From assembly GCF_009727055.1 (NCBI RefSeq), contig NC_052349.1, forward strand, positions 31,352,262-31,416,261: 64,000 bases of DNA, read 5' to 3'. The notes below the pieces were generated by a model. The model made no database searches, had not been told where the DNA came from, and saw only the letters and a program-made list of their open reading frames with translations. Made by a program: the position numbers and the translations under genes. The stretch is from Benincasa hispida. Its lineage: Eukaryota > Streptophyta > Magnoliopsida > Cucurbitales > Cucurbitaceae. Positions 47,064 to 58,071 of the stretch are shown here, piece by piece; the stretch's first letter is position 1; every line of letters starts with the position of its first letter.

Positions 47064-49150
47064 GTTATTTTATTTGGCATATACTCATATCCAATAAAAA
47101 AAACTTCATGGTTATTGTATATAAACTTAAGCATATATATGAGATATACAATGGATCAGCCTTAAGTGATAACCTAAATAGGTTTGTAGTATAAGGATAA
47201 AGGAGGGATACCTGATCCTAGTGACACTACGGATACGGCCCACTTTGTAGAGGTTTGCAAGTGTTGTGAACTACTACAGATGTAGATCCTGACTATTCAT
47301 GTGGCGGCATGCGAGCGGGGGTGTCCTATACAAAGAATTTATATAAGACCAGACCACGAAATGATTCGTCTCTATATATAACGTCGTTGATACTGGAGAC
47401 TTATATCTCACCTACACGACCATAGGTGACATGACCTCAATCCTAAGTGTTTTGGGAACTCCTGCCTTTAAGGGCGGTCCTTTGATTAGTATGGGTGAGA
47501 GTCGCCAGATTGCAAACTCAATATGCCTACCTTTTTGGGGACTTGTCTGATTTGGGAGCTGGAAACTCAGTTACACAAGATGGAATTCACTCCTTCCCCG
47601 AAGCAGGGGTAAGTAGATAGATTACTCCCTTAAAGGCTGATTCCGAGGCTTGAACATAGTGGCCTTGCGTGCACAATCCTTGAACCACAGAGTTTGAAAC
47701 AATGGTGGGTTGTTTACGGCACAAGAACTTGGTTCAACTTCTCTTTAGAAGAGAGGACTCAGCCATAGTAGGATTATGACTTATGTTCATTAGAGGGATC
47801 AGTGGTATTTAAGGAGTTAGATGTAACAACAGGGGCATAACGATAATTGGCCCAGCCGTACTTACAAGCAATCTGTGAAGAGTTGTCATACTGTTGGTTA
47901 GTTGATATGGACACATAATATATCTATGGTAAGGAGAGTTCAGCTGTCGGTCTTTAGTTGAGTGCTTGGCAGTAATGGATGGTGGATCCCGTGACTAAAG
48001 AGTTTAGTCAGTTATTCACGTACCATTGGAGCTTCGAGCTACAGGTCCATAAGGTCCCCTTGGTAGTTCAATGGATTCAAGTTGAGAATCAGTTCTTGGT
48101 GTTGATTTGAAATGTTCAAATTAACAAGAGGTAATTCGGTTATATATGATATGATCGGTGTGATGTATGAGATACATCTAATGGAGGATTAATGTAAATG
48201 ACATTTATATTAAGTACCATGAAATAGAAAAAGAGCTATGGTTTATATGTTTCATGAGATGAAATATTAAAATTATAGGTTATAAATACAGTATGGTAAG
48301 TTGATTATCATATATATTTATAATAATATTAATTATTGGATCATTATCTTTTTTTCTCTAATAACCAATTGAGTGGGAGATTATTGGTAGTTTCATGGTA
48401 ACCGTGAGATAAAAAGAAAAATAATTTTCCTAAATTTAGTATGATTTGTGAGAGTTACTATTCTCGGAATTACTCATGGTTAGTTGTCAAGTGAATGAGA
48501 TTCACTAAACGATAGCTGAAGAGAGACTATACAATCGTGGAGTGACACTACACAATCGTTTACTCAGCTGGCCTTTAGCTAAACGATCGTGGAGCTTTTG
48601 CTAAACGATCGCATAGCATTTGTTAAACAATTGGACATCGTCTATACGATAGATCTTTGTCATCTCCCATTTGCTCAATCGTTTACACGATTGTTCTTCC
48701 TCCGGTCTCGACCTCTAACCAAGTCTACACAGAGCCCACACTTCTGAATTCTCGTATCGAGAATACCAAGGAAGCCATTGTGGTGGCGTCGTACTCAACT
48801 CGACGTAGTTCGAGGTTTTTGGAGGTCGTTCACTGTATTCGTGTTCTTGGAGTTCATAGTGTTTGTGGTCGCTGTGATCGTGTTGTGTTACGGTCGTGGT
48901 GTACGAGCTTTCGTGTGTTGCAGTCTTGCTAATTGATCGAGTGTTCGTGATCGAAAGTGTTGAAGATGAGTCTTCAAAGGTATGTACAATTCTATCCCTT
49001 GATCTTATGTAAAGCATGCTGTAATTTTGTTTTATGCATGACCGCTTAGTTTTCGTTTCTTGATTGTAATTGCTGTTGTTCAAATACGATTGAGATTTGG
49101 AACGATTATTCCACTGCTCATGAAAATCTTCGTGTCTGATTTCCTTCAAA
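47064..49150 (+). repeat. Copia LTR, family C (copy 2)
   Basis: Matches 17913-19770 along its whole length and extends further to the left. Its start is missing relative to the minus-strand copy at 49151-49531. It ends '..tctgatttccttca' and is fused at 49151 to that inverted copy. The short frames at 48657-48932 (plus) and 48715-49215 (minus) are LTR sequence. The 'aaacgatcg(t)ggag' word cluster is at 48500-48640. Confidence 0.75.
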
Positions 49151-49531
49151 ATCATCTCGTGGTCCGGTCTTATACAAACTCTTTGTATAGGAAACCTCTG
49201 CTTGCATGTCTCCACATGAATGGTCAGGATCTACTATCTGTAGTAGTTCACAACACTTGCAAACCTCTACAAAGCAGGTCGTATCCGTAGTGTCACCAGG
49301 ATCAGGTATCCCTCCTTAATCCTTATACTACAAACCTATTTAGGTTATCACTTAAGGCATGATCCACTTATATATCTGATATACATGCTTAAGTATACAT
49401 ACAATAACCATGGAGCTTTGTTTATTAGATATGAGTAAATACCAGATAAAATAACTCTTATTTTATTCATAACAATGTATCTAAATTACAAACTACGAGA
49501 CTCCGGGAGAATTAGAACACCAATCCCAATA
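49151..49531 (-). repeat. Copia LTR, family C, inverted partial copy
   Basis: On the minus strand it starts TATTGGGATTGGTGTTCTAATTC at 49531, preceded by the polypurine tract GACAAGTGGGAGAT (49532-49545), and covers about the first 380 bases of the LTR. It is the reverse complement of 47064-47350, creating an inverted repeat around a 1.8-kb loop. Confidence 0.75.
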
Positions 49532-49629
49532 ATCTCCCACTTGTCCTAATGCCTCAAGAAGCTAATGTACAATACAAGATAAAGACATGTACAATATACA
49601 ATAAACGAAGGCATACCCTAGTATCAAGC
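49532..49629 (-). other. Polypurine tract and end of a pol region
   Basis: The minus strand ends with 'gaggcattaggacaagtgggagat', the usual polypurine tract before a copia LTR. The remainder is a short non-coding 3' tail. Confidence 0.5.
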
Positions 49630-51521
49630 AACACCTTGCTCATTTTTCCTCTCCAATTGCTTGTAGACAACCAATTGATTTTCCCTACTATCCTCTAGGC
49701 CCTTCGATTGGATTGTGGGATCCAAAATGAGTAGGAATTTTTAGGGAAGCTTGGTGAAGTTTTTCAGTTTTGTGTCTTGGTGATTGATAGAACATGAGAG
49801 AATAAAGAGTTGAGTGGAAATTTTGTTCTTCAACTAAAATCAATCCCTTTTTGTTAAGGAACAACATGCAAAAACTAATTTCACATCAAACTGACACCAA
49901 GAATAAAGAGTTGAGTGGAAATTTTGGTGTCCAATGTGGGAAAAATCCACTCAAATTTAATTTTCCAATTTTTATTGAATTTTCATTCAAAATTCAAATT
50001 CATTTGAAATCAAAATTAAAAAAACAAAATTGGAAAATTAATTTTTTAAGATATTAATTCAATAATTAATATTTAAATAAAATATATTAATTTTAAATAA
50101 ATTTAATTCTAAACTAAACAATTTAATTAATTTAATATCAAATATTAAATTAATAAAACACCTATTTCAAACATGAATCTCTATTTATGTAATTAATATT
50201 TAAATCATACTTAAATATTTTAAATTCTCTAAATCATTTAACTCGATAATTAAACGTTTAATTATATTATATATAATTAACAATTACCTTAATTCAAATT
50301 TGAACATTTCAAATTCCCTCATCACATTATTCTAAGGTTTAGTCCGTTTGTGAGCTAGTAGGGGGACCTAATGGACCTGCAGATCATGAGGTCCGAGAAT
50401 TCACGATTAATCGGCTAAACTCTTTTAACCGAATTAACTAACATTCGTTAACTACCAGATCACTCCACTAAAGCCTAGTAGTTGCACTCTCCTCATGTAG
50501 ATATATTTCTATCTACTTGATTTAACCATGATTAGTAAGTCGATCCTTCACAGGTTGTTCGAATTAACAATTGGGTCAAAATTACCATTTTACCCTTGTA
50601 ATACATCTTGCTCCTTAAGTCTTCACTAATCCATCAAGGAACAATTAGTTTATGGTCCAATCAATAAACCGAGTCCTTCTCAGCCATAAAGAGGGCAAAG
50701 CCCCTTATTCAAGGCTAGAAGTCAGTACTAAGGGAATAATCTATCTGCTAACCCTAACGCGGGTAGGAATGAATTCCATCTTGCAGGACTATGTCCCCAG
50801 CTATCTATCCGATCTTACCCCTAAAAATGGGAGGCTTCTTGAGCAATGATGTGAAGCCACACTCACCATCACAAATTAAAGGATAATACCTAATAAATAG
50901 GAGTTCATAGTTAGCTCGGAATTGAGATTGAGTTACCTTAGGTCATCAGTTTTAACAGTAAACGATTGTCATAAAAAAAAATGACTATTCGTGGTTCGGT
51001 CTTATGCAAACGTCTTTTGTATAGGATGCCCCAACTCGTATGTCTCTACATGAACTATTTTGGGACCACATCATTTTTATCAAATACAAAGCGGACCGCA
51101 TCCATAGTGTCCCCAGGATAAGATACCCAACATATCCTTATATTTATGGACCATTTTGGCTATATACTCAAACTTAATCCTCTTTTATGTCTCTACATAA
51201 AGTTCAAGTACTCATGTTATAGTTAGGGATTCGTTAATCTATTGGATTTAGAATCTTACTAGTGCAATTTACAAATTCAATAACAGGTTTATTGAATAAA
51301 TCTCAATAACATCTTTATTGCAAATAGAATACGTTTAATTTTACAAACAACGAGTTTTAAGACATACAACCCAATAAGTTTATTGGATTATGGTTATTTA
51401 AGCAAGATAAATACAAGATAAGCAATAACTATTTATTGTAATAAACATTGATAACACTTTATTAATGATCGGTTAAATGTTACATATATTATTTACGAGT
51501 TTTAGGGCATAAAACCCAACA
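49630..51521 (-). repeat. 3' LTR of copia copy A5 (family D type)
   Basis: On the minus strand it starts TGTTGGGTTTTATGCCC at 51521, right after the polypurine tract CAAGTAGGAGTT, and runs to about 49630. It includes a direct repeat 'aataaagagttgagtggaaattttg' at about 49801 and 49905. Landmark order is as in the plus copy at 45009. The frame 50652-50849 is LTR. Confidence 0.7.
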
Positions 51522-51533
51522 AACTCCTACTTG

Positions 51534-53290
51534 AACTAAAACTCTTGTCAGTGGGATGTATGTACAATAAATAATCCAAAGCTAGAAATGTCAAATGTAT
51601 AATATACATTACATGAAAAGTAAATATACAAATACAATAAACTAGGCCATCCTTATACCTATTACACATCTTCTACTTGCCCTAAATTATATTATATACA
51701 TGTCTCGCAGACCTAGACTCTCTAGATGACTCTTGAACACTTTACCCGAGAGAGCCTTCGTAAATAGATCAGTGATGTTATGCTTTGAAGCGATCTAGGT
51801 GACAATCACATCTCCTCGTTGCACAATCTCCCATAACAGGTGATACTTCCTCTCTATGTGTTTTCCTCGTTTGTGGCTACGAGGTTCTTTTGAGTCGGCT
51901 ACCGCCCCACTGTTGTCACATTATAATGTAACGGGCAAGTCTATATTTGGAATAACTTCCAAATCTGAAAGTAACTTTCTAAGTCAAACTACTTTCTTAG
52001 TTGTTTCACAAGTAGCTATATACTCAGCCTCCATAGTGGAGTTTGCTATGCATCCCTACTTGATGCTTCTCTAAACTACAGCTCCCCCATTAAGGATGAA
52101 CACTAACACTTATGTGATTTTCTAGAATCCTTGTCAGTTTGAAAGTTAGAGTCCATGTACCCTGTAAGGATCAAATCCTTAGCCCCATACACCAGTATGT
52201 AGTCCCTCGTTCTCCAAAGATACTTGAGAATGTTTTAACTGTTGTCCAATGGTTTAACCTTGTATTAGACTGGTACCTACTGACTATTCCCACTGCAACA
52301 TATGCCAGGCCTAGGCAGAGCATAGCATACATTAAGTTGCCCACAATTGAGGTATAGGGAATACATCTCATATCCTTAACTTTTTAAAGTATCTTAGGAC
52401 ACTGTTCCTTAGACAAGTCAACCCCATGCCTAAAAGACAAGAAACCCTTCTTGGATTTCTGTATCGAATATCGAGCCAATATTTTGTCGATATACGTTGC
52501 TTGAGACAATGTCAGTGTTTTGTTCTTACGATCCTTAATGATTTGGATACCAAGAACATACCATGCCTCTCCTAAATCTTTCATTTGGAATTGGGTCGTT
52601 AGCTAGTTTTTCACTTCAGTAAGGTACCCTACATTATTCCCAATAAGTAGAAGATAATCCACATAAAGTACTAGAAAATTTACTTTATTCTTGTTGATCT
52701 TCTAGTATGCACAAGACTCATTTACATTTTGATCAAAACAAAAAGATTTGATCGCAGTATCTCTCTTTCTCTTATAGATCCATTTGCACCCTCTGGGTTT
52801 TACTCTTTTAGGTAGATCTACAAGCTTCCATACTAAATTGGAGTAAATTGACTCCATTTCAAGGTCCATTGCTTTAACCCATTGGTCCTTTTCTACGTCA
52901 TTCATTGCCTGTCAATAGGACAATGGATCCTCAATGTCATCATCAAGTATGACGACCTGAGTTTCAATTAAACCCAAGTAGCAGTCAAGTCGTGATACAA
53001 TCCTCCCACTGCATCGAGGCATTCTCAACGATTAAGAAGGACGAGACGGACCTAAAAAACTTGCTCCTTCATCAACTCTTGTTGAAGAATCGACTTCATC
53101 AACAACTCTAGTTGACTCTTTAATAGCTTCTCCTAATATTAACTTACTACGTGGTTTGTGATCCCTCATGTGGTCTTCCTCTAAGAAAGTAGTGTTTGTC
53201 GATACAAACACCTTATTTTCTTGTGGGTCATGGAAAATGAAGGATCTCTTTAAAGAGAACCTTGAGCGAAAGCGGGATCGTCCCAATTCT
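51534..53290 (-). pseudogene. Copia reverse transcriptase and RNase H (copy A5)
   Basis: Minus strand, from the right. The integrase-RT linker is at 53032-53286 (HDPQENKVFVSTNTTFLEEDHMRDHKPRSKL). The RT N-terminus is at 52702-52905 (MNDVEKDQWVKAMDLEMESIYSNLVWKLVDLP..GCKWIYKRKRD). The catalytic motif at 52654-52665 reads YVDY instead of YVDD. The RT C-terminus is at 52384-52584 (MKDLGEAWYVLGIQI..IDKILARY). The connection is at 52171-52371 (YTSIVGNLMYAMLCLGLAYVAVGIVSRYQSN). A scrambled RNase H follows to about 51720. Part of the central RT is missing between 52740 and 52640. Confidence 0.82.
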
Positions 53291-53384
53291 CATTTTTTAT
53301 ATAATAAAAATTTTTACATAAAAGAAAGCATAAATTATACACTTACATAAATTAAAGCATGCTAAAAAATTTACTTAGGGTTTC

Positions 53385-55192
53385 AAACCCTTACCTTTGT
53401 AGACAAAACTTCAAGATTCCTTCGAATTGACAATAGGCACTACTACAATGGCGATCTTGGTATTCTCAGGTAGAGAACCCAGGAGAGGTGGGCTTTGACT
53501 ATTTTCGTATAGTGAGGGAATGATTTGAAAGAACAGAGGAGGGAAAGGAATTTTTCATAAACTTACAGAGAGAACTATTTTCTCTGTTCAATCACGTATA
53601 TTTTTCTAATTTCCCTTTCTCTTGCAGTATGATGAAAGAGACTCTCTTCTATCAAATGCTCATAAAACATCAACCACCCACGTAGAAAAGAGGGGAGGGA
53701 GTTGTAACTTCCTCCTTAATTCAAAATAAATTAATTTTAATATAAAATAATAAAATAAATTTATATAAAATAAATATTTAATATATATAAATATGATAAC
53801 TAGCTTATCATAATATATATATTAAACTACATGTTATATCAAATATAACTTATAACCTATAGTTTAAATATTGTATCATATACAATATAACCTATAGTTT
53901 TTTTTCTTTCTCATATGGTATTTAATATAAATCACATTTACATTAAATTTAACAATTATGAATCCAATTCATATAATTAATATTTGAATCTTATTCAAAT
54001 ATTTATTTTCTCTTTCAAATGTTATAATGTATCTATAATAATTATATCATATACAATTAAAATAACTTAATTATATCATATATAATTAAATCCCTCAATT
54101 AATTTGAACAATTCAAATTAATCAAAAAATGATTCTCATTTAATCCTATTGAGCTACCAAGGGGACCTCATGGACCTATAGTTTGAAGCCCCAATGGTAC
54201 ATGAATAATTAATCAAACTCTTTAATTAAATTATTCACCATCTGTTAACTGTCAGACACTCCACTAAAGATCGACAGTTGCACTCTTCGCACTACAGATA
54301 TATTTCTGTGCCCATTGAATATAACCAATCAACAGTATGATGACCCTTCACAAATTGCTCGTAAGTATAGTTGGACGAAAATTACCATCCCCTGTAGTTA
54401 TAGCTAACTCCATAAGTACCATTGATCCCTCTAATGAACAATAGATCATAGTTCAACGATGACCAAACCCCTCTCGAGCCAAGAGAGGGTATGGCGTCAC
54501 ATTATTCAAACCCCAGAATCAGCCCTTAAAGGAGCAATTTATCTACTTACCCCTGATCTCGGGGAATGAGTGAATTCCTTCTTGTGTAGCTGTGTTCTCA
54601 GCTCCACAATCAGACGAATCCCCAAAATGGTAGGCTTATTGAGTCGGGGATCTAGCCACTCTCACCCTTACAAATCAAAGGACCGCCCTTATAGGAAAAA
54701 GTTCACAACTCATTCAAGATTCAGGTCATGTTACCTATGGTCATTCTGGTGAAATGTAAGTCTCTATTATGATTGGCGTTATATAATGAGATTAAACTAT
54801 TCATGGTCCAGTCTTATACAAACTCCTTGTATAGAATATCCCCGCTCACATGACTATACATGAATGATCAGGATCAAATCATTTGTAGCACTTTTCAACA
54901 ATTGTAACACCTACAAAGCAGGCCATACTCGCAGTGTCACCAGGATAAGGTACCCAGCCTTATCCATCTACTACAAATCATTTAGGTTATCACTTAAATA
55001 TGATCCACTCGTATGTCTCTAAATACATGTTTAAGCTATAAGATAACTTTGGCTGCTAGTTTATTGGTTTGTGGTTAATGCAACTAAAATATGGAATAAA
55101 ATATCATATATTTTATTAAATAGAACAATGAGTTTTTTCAAAACATTTACAAACTATAGAACCCTACGAGATTTAGGGCATCAACCCCAACA
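53385..55192 (-). repeat. Copia LTR inserted into the integrase of copy A5
   Basis: On the minus strand it starts TGTTGGGGTTGATGCCCTAAATCTC at 55192 and follows the same landmarks as the LTR at 42270-44104. Integrase coding sequence stops at its right side (NEEWSFL-like after 'aaacgagaggtgg') and resumes left of about 53290, so it interrupts A5 pol. The left end is not sharp (53290-53400), and I could not define a target duplication. With no interior attached, it looks like a solo LTR. Confidence 0.68.
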
Positions 55193-56815
55193 GAAAAGAC
55201 CACCTCTCGTTTCTTTTGGATAACCAAAAAATTGGCACAACCTTGAACAATATTGCAATTTCTTAGGATTTGTCACAGGCACGTGTGCTAGACAACCTCA
55301 AATCTTGAAGTAGCACAAACTAGGTTTACGCCCCCTCCATAACTCAAAATGTATTTCAGATACACTCTTCGAGAAAACATTGTTCAAGATATGAGTTGTA
55401 GTCTCTACTTCATACCCCAAAACAAGCTAGACAACTGAGCATAGCTCATCATCAAACAACCATGTCTAATGAGGTTCTATTTCTCCTTTCTGATACGTCG
55501 TATTATTGAGGTGTACCAAGAGCTGAGAGTTGGGACTGGATTTCATGTTCTATCATATAATCCTAGAATTTTTTATCCATCTACTCCACCTCGATCAGAT
55601 AGAAGTGTTTTAATAGTTTTACCTAATAGGTTTTCAACCTCAGCCTTAAACTCCTTGAATTTTTCAAGAGCTTGAGATTTATACTCCATTAGGTATAAGT
55701 AACCATACCTTGAATAATCATCTAAAATTTTGTATCCTCCTTAAGTTTTTACATTCATTGGACCACAAAGATCCGAATGTATTAACTTTAAGGATTCTTT
55801 GGCTTTATAACTTTTTTCGCTAAAAGATCTTTGATCATGTTTCCCTCAAGACACGATTCACATGGTGGTAATGAATCATCTTCTAACTCATTTAGAAGTT
55901 TATGCTTTACCAAACGCCCGATCCTATCGAGATTTATGTGTCCTAGTCTTAAGTGCCAACGATAGGTGTTGTTACTTAAAATGCGCTGCCTTTTATTTTG
56001 AGTTTCAGTAGTTCTAACCATCTCATGATTTAAGATTACTTTTGCTTCGGTTGATCTTAATACATATAAGTTATCTTCTAATCTAGCTGAACATATAAGA
56101 ACATCATTCTTGAAAATGAATGCTTCATTTCTTTCAAACTTTACAGTGTAAGATTGCTCAAGTAGACAAGAGATAGAAACTAATTTTTTTTTAATTCATG
56201 GTACAATGTACAAATCTTTAAGAAAAACAAATCTTTCTCTAAAAAATAACTTTGCAGCTCCCACTGCACTGGCTGAAACGATATCTCCCATTTCGACTCT
56301 AAGCGTCTTTTCACCTTCTTTTAGCTGCTAAAAGGAACTATTTCCCTATAAAGAAGAATAAACATGATTATTCACTCCCAAATCAAGTATCCAAGCAAAC
56401 TCATCATGTTCTACAAGACACGTTTCAAGTAAATGAACACAACTTGACTGCACTCGTGTATGACTGCTCCATTTGCCTCTGCCACATTAAATTAAGCCAT
56501 CATGTCTAGGACATGTTCCCGAACAGATGTGCCCTCTTCCATGCAGCAGTTGTAAATGTATTTGAGGGCATCATGGTGGAGTTGATAGGACAGTTGTCCA
56601 AACAACTCCTAGAGAGATTCTATAATCTCCCTCGCAGTTACCATGGCCTCAAGCTTCTAGGACAGAACTTCAGATAAGCTCGCCAAGATGTAGACGCGGG
56701 TCTTTTCATTGGCCTATATCCACTGGTCAAAAGCATCCTTCATAGCTTGGGATGCATTATGAGCAAGGGTCGGAGGACAATCCTCCGATAAGACTGAATG
56801 GATTGAATCCCAAGC
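55193..56815 (-). pseudogene. Copia gag, protease region and integrase (copy A5)
   Basis: Minus strand, from the right. A gag piece at 56440-56800 has the family A blocks. The degraded protease/pre-integrase runs from 56040 to 56400. The pre-integrase block is at 55788-56021 (YRWHLRLGHINLDRIGRLVKHKLLNELEDDSLPPCESCLEGNMIKDLL). An integrase remnant reaches 55193. The Gag N-terminus is missing: sequence near 56810 jumps from LTR/leader ('gggattcaatcc') straight into mid-Gag, an internal deletion. No open frame is long enough to function. Confidence 0.78.
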
Positions 56816-57366
56816 AAAAGCGTATGATGGCCTTGCAATTTTGTTTTCGATTTTATATAAAAAAAAAAAAACGATATAGAAAATAATAACATAAGGAATA
56901 AATAATCAAGATTAGCATGCATTTAAGAGAAGAGAAAAGGGAAGAGCTAAACCTTACCTTTGTAGATTCCCAAATTTTTCACGATTCCCTCCACGTCTTC
57001 TCCGAAACATCTCTTCAATGATCAAGGGACACCACGGTAAGTGAAACCTTGTTATTCTCTAGGATCCCAAGAATTGGATGTGTGGTCTCCATGACTTAGA
57101 AGAGGAAGAAGAAGTAGTAGAGAAAAGAAGAGAGGTTTTGAGAGTAGTAGGAGACTAGGATTTAAAATTCTCAACTCAACTATATCACAAACATGGCCCA
57201 TGAAGACCTATTTATAGAGAGGAGAGATAACCCCTTCTTCTAGTCTTTCCCATTCCTACACTAGTTCTAATTTAATTAATTAATTTTTATTTAATTAATT
57301 AGTCCAATAATTAAATAATCATATATATTAAATCCAATTTAATATATATAATTAATTAATAAATAA
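56816..57366 (-). repeat. 5' LTR region of copy A5 (3' part)
   Basis: Non-coding. On the minus strand it contains a good TATA box (TATAAATAG, 57216-57208) followed by a pyrimidine-rich transcribed leader, 'ctacaaaggtaaggttt' near 56960, and 'aaaattgcaaggccatcatacgc' at its end, which recalls the end of the A4 LTR. The left part of the LTR is AT-rich (ttaattaatt). Confidence 0.6.
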
Positions 57367-57372
57367 ATATAT

Positions 57373-57480
57373 TGTTGAGTTTTATGTCTTAAAACTCTTG
57401 TAAACAATAAACTTATTTCTGAAAATTCAATAAATTATTATTGAATATATGAATTAATTATTTCGTTTTAGAAATAAATC
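57373..57480 (+). repeat. LTR start fragment, family D
   Basis: TGTTGAGTTTTATGTCTTAAAACTC followed by 'gtaaacaataaacttatttctg' and 'ttattgaatatatgaatta' matches the first 100 bases of the LTR at 45009, in plus orientation. Confidence 0.65.
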
Positions 57481-58071
57481 CAATATCGTATAGAATAGTT
57501 GATTAATTTCTTGATTTACTGATCTACTTATGACTAATATTTTCAAAAACCAAGCGAGATTTTGAAAACTTAAATAATAATAATAATAATAATTTGTAAA
57601 AAAATTATTTTTTTTAAGAATTTGACTAAGAATTCTAACTCTTTTATTTAAGAAGGATAAAAACTCTGATAAAAAATTGAGAAGAAATAGACTTCGTTTT
57701 AAAAAACAAAAGATCAAACGATTACCAAATAGTTGCCAAATTGAGTCCTAAGAATCAAAACACAAAACTGAAAATTTTAAGTTCAAAGGAACTCATACAC
57801 AAAAAATAATAATAATAATAATAATAAAATAAAATAAAAGTTAAAAATCTATCAAATACATTTTAAAATTTGGAGACCTATTTGGCATAAAATTAAGAGT
57901 TCAGAAACCAAATACACAAGCTTAAAAATTCACACTAAACTTGAAATTTTACCTATATTAAGACATCTACTAAATTTGTAAGGTCAATAAGTTCAATGGA
58001 AAAGAGAACCACCTCGTTTCCAAAACAAAAGTAAATATACCTATAAATATGCAACGACAGGTCCAAGCTGA
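57481..58071. other. AT-rich 3' flank of the host gene, with (TAA)n repeats
   Basis: No coding signal. Two trinucleotide tracts (57573-57593 and 57806-57826) and A/T-rich spacer. It should contain the 3' untranslated region and poly(A) site of the minus-strand gene, which I could not place. Confidence 0.5.

Noticed and set aside
48657..49215. 91- and 166-codon frames on opposite strands
   Set aside because: They are antisense to each other, inside the family C LTR, and the matching region at 19320-19773 breaks them.
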